Shown: in pieces, positions 10,052-18,739 of the stretch
Layout: the number at the start of each line of letters is the position of its first letter
Position numbering within the stretch: the stretch's first letter is position 1
Notes under the pieces: generated by a model
The model's database searches: none
Told to the model about the DNA's origin: nothing
Seen by the model: the letters and a program-made list of their open reading frames with translations, nothing else
Origin: an uncultured Pelagibacteraceae bacterium
GTDB lineage: Bacteria > Pseudomonadota > Alphaproteobacteria > Pelagibacterales > Pelagibacteraceae
Direction: 5' to 3'
DNA: 41,853 bases
Assembly: GCA_902573865.1 (NCBI GenBank)
Contig: CACGLI010000006.1
Location: forward strand, 1 to 41,853
Position numbers and translations under genes: made by a program

Positions 10052-11230
10052 ATGTCAGGAAAATCTGTTGTAATAACATCCGCTACTAGGACAGCTGTTG
10101 GGTCTCTCAATAGAAGTCTTAAAAATGTACCAGGTTTTGAGCTTGGTTCTGCTGTGATTTCTGAGTCAATTACAAAATCTAAATTAAAAAAAGATGAAGT
10201 AGACGAAGTAATCATGGGTCAAGTGTTGACTGGTGGAGCCGGACAAAATCCCGCAAGACAGGCTTCGATTCATTCGGGAGTTCCAAAAGAAAAACCAGCT
10301 TTTATAGTTAATCAAGTTTGCGGCTCAGGTATAAGATCGATTGCATCAGGATTTCAAAGTATAAAATCTGGGGACTCAAAAATAGTAATTGCTGGTGGCC
10401 AAGAAAATATGTCTCTCGCTCCTCATGCAATTCATTTAAGGGAAGGAAAGAAACTTGGAGATGCTGAAGTGATTGATACGATGATAAAAGATGGTTTATG
10501 GGATGCTTTTCATGGTTATCACATGGGAATAACAGCCGAGAATGTCGCTACTAAATTTCAAGTTACTAGAGATCAACAAGATAAGTTTGCATTAAGCTCC
10601 CAACAAAAGGCTTTAAAAGCCCAGAAAGAAAATAAATTTAAAAATGAAATTATTAATTTTAAAATTAAATCAAAAAAGGCTGAAGTGAATTTTAATCAAG
10701 ATGAACATCCTCGAGAAGGTATAAATTTAGAGGCGCTAAAAAGATTAAAACCTGTGTTCAAAAAAGATGGAACTGTTACAGCTGGAAATGCCTCTGGGAT
10801 CAATGATGGCGCTGCTGCAGTTACTTTAATGTCAGCTGAAGATGCTGAGAAAAGAGCTTTAGAGAAATTGGTTACGATTAAATCTTGGGCTAGTTGTGGA
10901 GTTGATCCAGCATTAATGGGTACTGGGCCAATACCATCTTCAAAAAAAGCTTTAGAAATAGCTGGTTGGTCAATAAAAGATTTAGATCTATTAGAAGTAA
11001 ACGAAGCTTTTGCAGCTCAAAGTCTTGCGGTTTTAAAAACTTTGGGGGTTCCAGAGGAAAAAGTAAATGTAAATGGAGGTGCAATTGCATTAGGTCATCC
11101 TATCGGAGCTTCTGGGACAAGAATACTTGTGACACTCATTCACGAGATGATTAGAAGAGACGTAAAAAAAGGCTTAGCGACTCTATGTATCGGAGGTGGA
11201 ATGGGCATTGCAATGTGTATTGAAAGATAA
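10052..11230 (+). CDS. acetyl-CoA C-acetyltransferase (thiolase)
   Basis: 392 residues, the usual length of biosynthetic-type thiolases (AtoB/PhaA). It interconverts acetoacetyl-CoA plus CoA with two acetyl-CoA. Visible catalytic residues are Cys90 in NQVCGSG (acyl acceptor), NEAF of the oxyanion region, His349 in GHPIGASG, and Cys379 in CIGGGMG. It is followed 14 bp later by an HDAC-fold gene, and an acetoacetyl-CoA synthetase lies convergently downstream, suggesting acetoacetate or C4-acyl breakdown to acetyl-CoA. It could equally serve PHB-type or fatty-acid chemistry, but no phaB or phaC is in the window. Confidence 0.95.
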   Translation: MSGKSVVITSATRTAVGSLNRSLKNVPGFELGSAVISESITKSKLKKDEVDEVIMGQVLTGGAGQNPARQASIHSGVPKEKPAFIVNQVCGSGIRSIASGFQSIKSGDSKIVIAGGQENMSLAPHAIHLREGKKLGDAEVIDTMIKDGLWDAFHGYHMGITAENVATKFQVTRDQQDKFALSSQQKALKAQKENKFKNEIINFKIKSKKAEVNFNQDEHPREGINLEALKRLKPVFKKDGTVTAGNASGINDGAAAVTLMSAEDAEKRALEKLVTIKSWASCGVDPALMGTGPIPSSKKALEIAGWSIKDLDLLEVNEAFAAQSLAVLKTLGVPEEKVNVNGGAIALGHPIGASGTRILVTLIHEMIRRDVKKGLATLCIGGGMGIAMCIER

Positions 11231-11244
11231 AGCATTATCCTAAA

Positions 11245-12138
11245 ATGGAACTGCCAGTAGTAAATCATCCCGACTATGTCGCGAAAATAAATGATGATAA
11301 CAAGTTTCCTATTAAAAAATTTGGGGCTTTAGCAAATCATCTTTTAAATGAGAAGATAATCAAGAAATTTCATATTCCAAAAGAATGTTCTGTTGAAACA
11401 ATGAAAACTTCACACTCTTTAAAATATATAAATGACATTAAAAATAAAACATTAGATATTAAAGCACAAAAAAAAATTGGTTTCCCCATTAATGATAGCG
11501 TTGTAAGAAGATCTTTTGTAGCTACAGGAGGTACAGTTTTAGCAAGTAGACTTGCACTTGACTCAAGGCTAGCTTGTAATACTGCTGGAGGTAGTCACCA
11601 TGCCACTTTTAATAACGGTGCAGGGTATTGTGTTTTTAATGATACCGCTGTTGCAGCAAACTATTTAAAAAAAAAGGGCTATGCAAAAAAAATTTTAATA
11701 TTAGATTTAGATGTTCATCAGGGGAATGGTAATGCTGAAATATTTCAAGGTGATAAAGATGTGCTAACTTTTAGTATGCATTGTGCTTCAAATTATCCAG
11801 CTAAAAAATCTAGAAGTGATATTGATGTTGAACTGCAAGATAACATGGAGGACAGTGAATATCTTAAGATTTTGAAAAATAATTTGAAGAAATTAAATGA
11901 AAATATCTATGATTTTGTTTTCTATGTTGCTGGTGTTGATATCCATCACGAAGATAGGTTGGGTAAACTCAAGATCACTGATGAGGGTATAAATAAAAGA
12001 GACCAAATAGTAATTGATAACTTTTACTCAAAAAAAACTCCATTATGCGGTGTGCTTGGTGGAGGATATAACAAAAGCTTTGAGAAGCTCATACAACTTC
12101 ATTCAATGTTACATAAAAATTGTGCGGAATATTTTTGA
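11245..12138 (+). CDS. histone-deacetylase-fold (HDAC superfamily) deacylase
   Basis: 297-residue zinc-dependent amidohydrolase of the arginase/deacetylase fold. Catalytic features are intact: tandem His118-His119 in GGSHHA, zinc ligands Asp156 and His158 in DLDVHQGNG, a third zinc ligand Asp232 in AGVDIHHEDRLG, and the catalytic Tyr275 in GGGYN. Bacterial members remove acyl groups from polyamines, acetoin-pathway proteins (AcuC) or other amides. The substrate here is unknown, but the gene follows a thiolase by 14 bp inside an acetyl-CoA gene block, which is compatible with reversing protein or small-molecule acetylation. Its 3' end faces the acetoacetyl-CoA synthetase, with a long hairpin between them. 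Confidence 0.9.
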   Translation: MELPVVNHPDYVAKINDDNKFPIKKFGALANHLLNEKIIKKFHIPKECSVETMKTSHSLKYINDIKNKTLDIKAQKKIGFPINDSVVRRSFVATGGTVLASRLALDSRLACNTAGGSHHATFNNGAGYCVFNDTAVAANYLKKKGYAKKILILDLDVHQGNGNAEIFQGDKDVLTFSMHCASNYPAKKSRSDIDVELQDNMEDSEYLKILKNNLKKLNENIYDFVFYVAGVDIHHEDRLGKLKITDEGINKRDQIVIDNFYSKKTPLCGVLGGGYNKSFEKLIQLHSMLHKNCAEYF

Positions 12139-12188
12139 TAAGTCCTGGCCTTAGATGGAATAAACTCAGGGACTAAAGCCAAGACTTA
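12139..12188. other. 16-bp-stem intergenic hairpin between convergent genes
   Basis: The arms at 12139-12154 and 12173-12188 pair over 16 positions with an 18-nt loop. In plus-strand RNA two positions are C-A mismatches. In minus-strand RNA the same two positions become G-U wobbles, so the minus transcript has an unbroken stem. No proper U-tract follows on either strand, so it is not a textbook intrinsic terminator. It could be a processing or termination site for the acetoacetyl-CoA synthetase mRNA, or a small structured RNA. Confidence 0.55.
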
Positions 12189-12238
12189 GTGTTATTTTAA
12201 ACTTAGAAATTATTTAATTAACTCATAATACTGACGCG

Positions 12239-14167
12239 CTACAATTTTAGCTGCGACAGATTTTCAAAAAATCTTAGAGATTCAGGATTTGCGATCGCTT
12301 CTTTATTATCTATTTTTTCACCATTAATTATCTGCTTTACTGCCAACTCTACTATCTTTCCACTTTTTGTTCTTGGAATCTCTGGGACTTTTATAATTAT
12401 CGCAGGCACATGCTTAGGGGAGCAGTTTTTTCTGATCTTTGATTTAATTAATTTAATTTTTTCATTATCTATTTCTTGATTATTTTTTGTGGTAACAAAT
12501 AAAACAATTCTTACATCATCGTCAAAGTCTTGACCAACAACTAATCCCTCAGTGATAAAATCTATATCCTCAACTTGCTGGTAAATTTCAGAAGTTCCAA
12601 TTCTTACTCCCCCTGGATTTAATGTAGCGTCTGATCTACCACGCATAATGAAACCATTATTTTCAGTTCTCTCAATAAAATCACCGTGGTGCCATATATT
12701 TTTAAATTTTGTGAAATAGGCTTTATAATATTTTTGACCATCATCGTCTCCCCAGAACTTTACTGGCATAGAGGGAAAAGGTTGTTTAACAACTAACTCT
12801 CCTTTATCTCCATCTTTTGTACTTTTTCCATCATCGGAAAAAACATCGATATTAATACCCAAACTTTGCCCTTGAATTTCTCCTTTATAAACATTTGAAA
12901 AAAGATTTCCAAGCACTAGACACCCAACCAGATCTGTTCCTCCAGCAATCGAGGCAAGATGAACATCTCTCTTAATATTGTTGTATACATATTTAAAACT
13001 CTCCTCCGCTAAAGGGGAGCCAGTTGAAGTTATAATTTTAATAGAATTTAAATTTAAATTTTTGCTGCTATATTTTTCATTCTTTAGGTGATCTATATAT
13101 TTTGCGCTTACACCGAATAAATTAATTTTTTTATTCTGACAATATTCAAGTAGAACATCTATCTTTGGGTAAACTGGGGCTCCGTCAAAAAGAAAAATTG
13201 ATGATCCCGTTGCTAATCCACCTACTAACCAATTCCACATCATCCAACCTGTTGTTGTGTAATAAAATAATTTTTCGTTATCTCTAATATCACAATGGAG
13301 CATAAACTCTTTATTGTGCTCAATTAATACATTCCCTGTTCCATGAGTAATACATTTTGGTTTTCCAGTCGTACCACTAGAAAAAAGAATATAAATAGGG
13401 TGATTAAATTCAAATCTTTCAAAAACCTCATCAAGACCACTCATTAATGTTTCTTCAAAATTAATAAAATCTTTTATGTTTTCATTATCTTTTTTATTAT
13501 AATTATATGTAATTACTTGTTTTATTGATGGTATCTGTTTAAGGATTTCTTCAACTTTGTTTAAAATATTAATTTTTTTACCATTGTAATAATAGTAATC
13601 ACAAGTAATAAAAACTTTTGGTTCAATCTGTTTAAACCTGTCCACAACGCCTTGAACACCAAAATCCGGCGAGCAAGAAGACCATATAATTCCATTTTTC
13701 GCGCAAGCTAAAAAACAAATTATACTCTCAATTTTATTAGGTACATAAGCTGCAACTCTATCTCCTTTCTTAAGATTTAGTTTTTTGAGATAAGATGAAA
13801 ATCTACATACTTTTTCAAATAACTCATTCCAAGTAATATTTTCTTCAAAACCCTTTTCGGATAGAAAATTAATTGCTAGTTGATCAGACTTTTTTTTAAG
13901 GATATTTTCTGCGTAGTTTAATTTTGAGTCGTAAAAAAATTTTGTTTTATTAAAAACTTGATTTTTTTTTATTACCTCGGCTCCTTTATCCCCGATAATT
14001 TTTGAGTAATCCCAAAACTTTGACCAAAATTCATAAGGATTATCAATCGACCATTGCCAAATTTCTTTAAAATTATTTGAAGATTTTAAATTTATAAATC
14101 TGCAGAAATCTCTCAGTAATGAATTTTCTTTTAACTTTTCTGAAGGTTGCCAGAGTGGTTTTTTCAT
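12239..14167 (-). CDS. acetoacetyl-CoA synthetase (acetoacetate-CoA ligase)
   Basis: 642-residue adenylate-forming ligase. It activates acetoacetate with ATP and CoA via an acyl-AMP. The N-terminus (LWQPSEKL, then a YEFWSKFWDYS-like region) is typical of the acetoacetyl-CoA synthetase branch rather than acetyl-CoA synthetase. The AMP-binding P-loop FSSGTTGKPK sits at about residues 257-266, NPGGVRIGTSEIY near 525, and the C-terminal catalytic lysine in RTKSGK near 606. With the thiolase this would turn acetoacetate into two acetyl-CoA. It is transcribed toward the thiolase/HDAC pair; a 13-bp perfect palindrome lies just upstream of its start. Confidence 0.92.
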   Translation of the reverse strand: MKKPLWQPSEKLKENSLLRDFCRFINLKSSNNFKEIWQWSIDNPYEFWSKFWDYSKIIGDKGAEVIKKNQVFNKTKFFYDSKLNYAENILKKKSDQLAINFLSEKGFEENITWNELFEKVCRFSSYLKKLNLKKGDRVAAYVPNKIESIICFLACAKNGIIWSSCSPDFGVQGVVDRFKQIEPKVFITCDYYYYNGKKINILNKVEEILKQIPSIKQVITYNYNKKDNENIKDFINFEETLMSGLDEVFERFEFNHPIYILFSSGTTGKPKCITHGTGNVLIEHNKEFMLHCDIRDNEKLFYYTTTGWMMWNWLVGGLATGSSIFLFDGAPVYPKIDVLLEYCQNKKINLFGVSAKYIDHLKNEKYSSKNLNLNSIKIITSTGSPLAEESFKYVYNNIKRDVHLASIAGGTDLVGCLVLGNLFSNVYKGEIQGQSLGINIDVFSDDGKSTKDGDKGELVVKQPFPSMPVKFWGDDDGQKYYKAYFTKFKNIWHHGDFIERTENNGFIMRGRSDATLNPGGVRIGTSEIYQQVEDIDFITEGLVVGQDFDDDVRIVLFVTTKNNQEIDNEKIKLIKSKIRKNCSPKHVPAIIIKVPEIPRTKSGKIVELAVKQIINGEKIDNKEAIANPESLRFFENLSQLKL

Positions 14168-14170
14168 AAA

Positions 14171-14183
14171 AGCTAATTTAGCT
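14171..14183. promoter_or_regulatory. 13-bp palindrome abutting the acetoacetyl-CoA synthetase start
   Basis: AGCTAATTTAGCT is a perfect 6+1+6 dyad, 3 bp upstream of the minus-strand start codon. With a one-base centre it cannot form an RNA hairpin, so if functional it would be a DNA operator. In 70% AT sequence short palindromes arise by chance, so confidence is low. Confidence 0.25.
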
Positions 14184-14347
14184 CTTATGAAATTATCTTA
14201 ATAGGTATTTTTTTAATAGAAATTTCTGAACAATTTGACCTTGATTGCCTCTTATTTCTTTCTTTTTAAACAACAAATTAATTAGCCATTTCATAGCTTA
14301 CAAAAACATGCTTAGGTGACAAAAAATAGCAAAAAATGTGTCAAAAT

Positions 14348-14376
14348 TTGAACTATTCAACTAATAAGCGTTATTC
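14348..14376 (+). promoter_or_regulatory. candidate sigma70-type promoter for the pyruvate dehydrogenase genes
   Basis: TTGAAC (14348-14353), a 17-bp spacer, then TTATTC (14371-14376), inside the 268-bp leader between the acetoacetyl-CoA synthetase start and the E1 gene. The -35 overlaps a small dyad TTGAA-CTA-TTCAA. The rest of this gap shows no ORF or stable GC-bearing hairpin. Confidence 0.35.
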
Positions 14377-14435
14377 TTTCTAGTTTATTATTCAATAACT
14401 TTTTTATATGTTCCAACCAGTTTATAATAAGAAAT

Positions 14436-17400
14436 ATGGCTCAAAATATTGCAGTTCCTGATATAGGTGATTTTAAAGACGTAGAGGTAATAGAAATACT
14501 AGTCAAACCTGGCGATCAAATAAATAAAAATGATCCGATAGTTACAATAGAAAGTGATAAATCTAGTGTAGAGATTCCTTCTCCTTCATCGGGTCAAATT
14601 AAAGATTTAAAGGTGAAAATTGGAGACAAAGTATCTGAAGGAAGTTTATTAGCAACTATTGAAAATGGTCAAGCAGCCTCCGCGTTAAAGCAAGAAATTA
14701 AAAAAGAAGTTGTTAAAAAAGAATTATCTCAAGAAACTTTAAAAAAAAACGGCAACCTAAATCCTGTAAAACAAGTTAAAAAAGTTTTTGCGGAGCCGGC
14801 TTCAAAAGATGACATCGATCCAATTGAAACTAATGAATGGATAGAGTCATTAAATTCTGTCATTGAATCTGATGGTGCGCCAAGAGCTAGTTACTTGCTT
14901 AATAAAGTTATTGATCAAGCTTATAAATCAGGATTAGTTTTACCTGATACTAGAACAACTCCTTATATAAATACTATACCACCAGAGGCAGAGGCTAAAT
15001 CCCCTGGTGACCAAAACATTGAAAAAAAATTAAGAGCAATCATCAGATGGAATGCCGCTGCTATGGTAGTAAAAGCAAACAAAAAAAGCTCTGAACTTGG
15101 CGGACACATAGGGACTTTTGCGTCAGCAGCAACATTATATGATGTAGGTATGAATCATTTTTGGAGAGCTAAAAATAATAAATTTGGTGGAGACTTAGTT
15201 TATTTTCAAGGTCACTCAGCTCCAGGTATGTACGCCAGAGCCTTTTTAGAGGGAAGACTTACAGCAAAACAGTTGGATGGATTTAGACAAGAAGTTGGCA
15301 AAGATGGACTTTCTTCTTATCCTCACCCTTGGTTGATGCCTGACTTTTGGCAGTTTCCAACGGTGTCCATGGGTCTTGGCCCTATCATGGCAATTTATCA
15401 AGCGAGGTTCCTAAAATATTTAATCAATAGAGGTTTAGTTAAAGATGAAGGTAGAAAAATTTGGGTATTTCTAGGAGATGGAGAGATGGATGAACCAGAG
15501 TCTATGGGCGCAATTGGTTTAGCTGCAAGGGAAAAATTGGATAATTTAATATTTGTAATTAATTGTAATCTTCAAAGACTTGATGGGCCTGTTAGGGGTA
15601 ATGGAAAAATTATTCAAGAACTCGAGGGAAGTTTTAGGGGAACCGGTTGGAATGTTATCAAAGTTATCTGGGGATCATATTGGGATAAGCTTCTTATGAA
15701 AGATAAGTCTGGCCTTCTTGTAAAGAGAATGAACGAATGCTTAGATGGAGAGTATCAAGCTTTTAAAGCAAAGGATGGTTTATATGTAAGGGAAAAATTT
15801 TTTGGTAAATATCCTGAATTAAAAGAAATGGTATCAACAATGACAGATAAAGATATTTGGAGACTAAATAGAGGTGGTCACGATCCTCACAAAGTTTACG
15901 CTGCCTATCATTCGGCTATGCAACACACTGGCTCTCCAACTGTCATTCTTGCAAAAACAATAAAAGGTTACGGTATGGGAAAATCCGGTGAAAGTATAAA
16001 TACGACCCATCAACAAAAAAAATTGGATGAAGAAGATTTGCTTTACTATAGAGATAGATTTGGCGTTCCTCTTACTGATAAGCAGGTTAAAAATATTGAG
16101 TATTACAAACCTGATGAAAGCTCTGAAGAAATAAAATATTTAAAAAATCAAAGAGTAAAGCTTGGTGGTTTTATTCCTGAGAGATCTTCATTTGCAAAAC
16201 AAATTAAAGCTCCCCCAAAAGAAATTTTTGATAATTTTATGAAGTCTACAGGGGATAAAGAAATGTCAACTACAATGGCATTAGTAAGAATGCTCACTGC
16301 TTTACTACGAGATAAAAATATATCACCAAGACTGGTGCCTATTATTCCAGACGAAGCAAGGACTTTTGGGATGGAAGGCTTCTTCCAAAAGATAGGAATA
16401 TATGCTCACGAGGGTCAAAAGTATGAGCCTGTGGACTCAGAGCAGTTGAGCTCTTACAGAGAAGATAAAAGTGGGCAAGTGTTAGAAGAAGGTATAAATG
16501 AGTCTGGAGCAATGTCATCTTGGATTGCCGCTGGAACTTCTTACACCAATCATGATTTAGAGATGATACCTATTTATATTTTTTACTCTATGTTCGGATT
16601 TCAAAGGGTTGGTGATTTGGCGTGGGCTGCTGGTGACTCTCAAGCAAGAGGTTTTTTAATTGGAGCTACCGCTGGTAGAACGACTTTAGCAGGTGAAGGC
16701 CTCCAGCACCAAGATGGTCATAGTCATTTATTAGCATCCAATATTCCAAATTGTATAAGTTATGATCCTACATTTGCATACGAGATGGCTGTTATACTTA
16801 GAGATGGATTGAAACGAATGCACGAAAAAAAAGAAAACATTTTCTATTATATTACTGCAATGAATGAAAATTATTCCCACCCGGAAAAACCAGAGGGTTC
16901 GGATGGGGGTATTCTCAAGGGAATGTATTTGTTTAAAGAGAATAACAATAAGAATAAAACTAAAGTACAGCTTTTAGGATCAGGAACAATTTTAAGAGAA
17001 ATAATTGCAGCTGCAGAAATTTTATCAAAAAGTTATGGTGTAGACTCTGATATTTGGAGTGTAACAAGTTTCAACGAATTAAGAAAAGATGGTATGGAAA
17101 CTGAAAGATGGAACCTTTTAAACCCTAATGAAAAAAGAAAAAAATCTTATGTTCAAAAGTGTTTAGAAAAAAGAGATGGACCAATTATTGCAGCATCAGA
17201 TTATACAAGATCATTTTCTGATCAAATAAGACCTTACACCGAAAAACCATTTTATTCACTTGGTACAGATGGATATGGAAGAAGTGATACAAGAAAAAAT
17301 CTAAGGAAATTTTTTGAAGTCGATAAAGAACATATAGTCGCTTATACTTTAAGTGCCTTGGCAAAAGAGCAATTGATTGAAACGAAGAAAGCTGAAAGTG

Positions 17401-17453
17401 CAATCAAAAAATTTAAGATTGATAAAGATAGAGATTTCCCAACAAACTTATAA
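14436..17453 (+). CDS. aceE: pyruvate dehydrogenase E1, homodimeric type, with N-terminal lipoyl domain
   Basis: 1005 residues: a biotinyl/lipoyl domain (about 1-75, lipoyl lysine Lys42 in ESDKSS), a charged linker (about 76-135), then a full AceE-type thiamine-diphosphate E1 (about 136-1005; E. coli AceE is about 887). The ThDP motif starts GDGEMDEPES near residue 347 and ends near N376 (NLQRLDGP). It decarboxylates pyruvate and reductively acetylates lipoyl groups. A lipoyl domain on E1 is unlike E. coli, where only E2 carries them. The domain is about 60% identical by eye to the one on the adjacent E2, suggesting duplication. E2 starts 3 bp after the stop; no E3 (lpd) gene is nearby. Confidence 0.95.
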   Translation: MAQNIAVPDIGDFKDVEVIEILVKPGDQINKNDPIVTIESDKSSVEIPSPSSGQIKDLKVKIGDKVSEGSLLATIENGQAASALKQEIKKEVVKKELSQETLKKNGNLNPVKQVKKVFAEPASKDDIDPIETNEWIESLNSVIESDGAPRASYLLNKVIDQAYKSGLVLPDTRTTPYINTIPPEAEAKSPGDQNIEKKLRAIIRWNAAAMVVKANKKSSELGGHIGTFASAATLYDVGMNHFWRAKNNKFGGDLVYFQGHSAPGMYARAFLEGRLTAKQLDGFRQEVGKDGLSSYPHPWLMPDFWQFPTVSMGLGPIMAIYQARFLKYLINRGLVKDEGRKIWVFLGDGEMDEPESMGAIGLAAREKLDNLIFVINCNLQRLDGPVRGNGKIIQELEGSFRGTGWNVIKVIWGSYWDKLLMKDKSGLLVKRMNECLDGEYQAFKAKDGLYVREKFFGKYPELKEMVSTMTDKDIWRLNRGGHDPHKVYAAYHSAMQHTGSPTVILAKTIKGYGMGKSGESINTTHQQKKLDEEDLLYYRDRFGVPLTDKQVKNIEYYKPDESSEEIKYLKNQRVKLGGFIPERSSFAKQIKAPPKEIFDNFMKSTGDKEMSTTMALVRMLTALLRDKNISPRLVPIIPDEARTFGMEGFFQKIGIYAHEGQKYEPVDSEQLSSYREDKSGQVLEEGINESGAMSSWIAAGTSYTNHDLEMIPIYIFYSMFGFQRVGDLAWAAGDSQARGFLIGATAGRTTLAGEGLQHQDGHSHLLASNIPNCISYDPTFAYEMAVILRDGLKRMHEKKENIFYYITAMNENYSHPEKPEGSDGGILKGMYLFKENNNKNKTKVQLLGSGTILREIIAAAEILSKSYGVDSDIWSVTSFNELRKDGMETERWNLLNPNEKRKKSYVQKCLEKRDGPIIAASDYTRSFSDQIRPYTEKPFYSLGTDGYGRSDTRKNLRKFFEVDKEHIVAYTLSALAKEQLIETKKAESAIKKFKIDKDRDFPTNL

Positions 17454-17456
17454 AAT

Positions 17457-18716
17457 ATGACTAGTACAAAAATTTTAGTTCCAGATATGGGTGACTTCAA
17501 GGATGTTGAGATTATTGAAGTTTTAGTCAAAGAAGGCCAGCAAATAAAAAAAAATGATTCTCTTATCACTTTAGAAAGTGACAAATCAAGTGTTGAGGTG
17601 CCGTCCTTATACGAGGGAGTTATTGAAAAGATAAAAGTTAAAGTTGGTGATAAAGTTAACAAAGGAGACTTAATTCTTAGTCTGAAAGCTGAGAGTGCTA
17701 CTAAGGAAAAAAAAGAAGCAGTCAGTGAGCAAAAAAAAGTTGAGAAGACAGAAATAAAAAAAACCAAAACTCAGAAACCAAAAGAAATTATTCCTGTAGT
17801 GCCTACATCACAATCAGGTAGTAAGTCTGCTAGTCCAAAAGTTAGAAAATTTGCAAGAGAGTTAGGTGCCAATGTAGTTGAAATACCGGGTTCTCAAAGG
17901 GGTGGTAGAGTTTCTGAGGAAGATGTTAAAAATTTTGTAAGATCCCAAGTAACAGTCAGCGGTGGGAAAGTAGAAAAGAAAGTTCATAAAGAAGAGTACC
18001 CACACGAAGAGTTTGGTGAAATCGAATTAAAAGATATACCAAGAGTGAAAAGATTATCCGGTCCTCACTTAGTAAGATCTTGGACCGAAATTCCCCATGT
18101 AACACAGCATGATGAAATTGATATTACAGAAATGGAACAATTTAGATCCTCATTATATGACTATTATACTGGTGAGAAAATAAAAGTAACACCTCTCGCT
18201 TTTATAACAAAAGCACTTGTAAGTTCTTTAAAACAATTTCCAAATTTTAATGCCTCAATTGACCCTATTAACGAGAAGATTATTTATAAAAAATATTTTC
18301 ATGTGGGCTTTGCTGTTGATACTCCCCATGGATTAATGGTGCCAAAAATTAGAGATGTAGACAAAATGGGTATAAAGGAGATTGGTAACGCTCTTAGAAA
18401 AACAAGTAGGCTATGTAGAGATCTTAAGATTGACAAGAAAGAATTTTTTGGTGGCTCGATGACTATATCTAGCTTAGGAGGTATTGGAGGAACTTTTTTT
18501 ACTCCGATTATAAATCCTCCTGAAGTAGCAATTTTAGGAGTTGGAAAAAGTTTTGATAGATTGGTAAAAGTCAAAGATAAGTTTGTTTCAAGAAAAATTT
18601 TACCTATTTCACTTTCATATGACCACAGGATAATTGATGGAGCTGAGGGTGCTAGGTTTTGTGTTTATCTAGGACAATGTCTGGGCAAAGACTTTGCTTT
18701 TAAACTTGCCGTTTAA
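17457..18716 (+). CDS. aceF: dihydrolipoamide acetyltransferase (pyruvate dehydrogenase E2)
   Basis: 419 residues with three domains. A single lipoyl domain (about 1-78, Lys43 in ESDKSS) is followed by a Lys/Glu-rich linker, a peripheral-subunit-binding domain (about 122-165, starting SPKVRKFARELG), and a C-terminal acetyltransferase core ending near the catalytic DHRIIDG (about residue 388). It transfers acetyl from lipoamide to CoA. One lipoyl domain, against three in E. coli AceF, may be offset by the extra lipoyl domain on the neighbouring E1. Gap to E1 is 3 bp, so they are co-transcribed and probably translationally coupled. Confidence 0.95.
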   Translation: MTSTKILVPDMGDFKDVEIIEVLVKEGQQIKKNDSLITLESDKSSVEVPSLYEGVIEKIKVKVGDKVNKGDLILSLKAESATKEKKEAVSEQKKVEKTEIKKTKTQKPKEIIPVVPTSQSGSKSASPKVRKFARELGANVVEIPGSQRGGRVSEEDVKNFVRSQVTVSGGKVEKKVHKEEYPHEEFGEIELKDIPRVKRLSGPHLVRSWTEIPHVTQHDEIDITEMEQFRSSLYDYYTGEKIKVTPLAFITKALVSSLKQFPNFNASIDPINEKIIYKKYFHVGFAVDTPHGLMVPKIRDVDKMGIKEIGNALRKTSRLCRDLKIDKKEFFGGSMTISSLGGIGGTFFTPIINPPEVAILGVGKSFDRLVKVKDKFVSRKILPISLSYDHRIIDGAEGARFCVYLGQCLGKDFAFKLAV

Positions 18717-18739
18717 TCAATTATAAAATAGTACATAGC

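Noticed and set aside
14168-14435. Riboswitch upstream of the pyruvate dehydrogenase genes
   Set aside because: No GC-bearing multi-stem structure or known aptamer core seen; only weak promoter-like elements.
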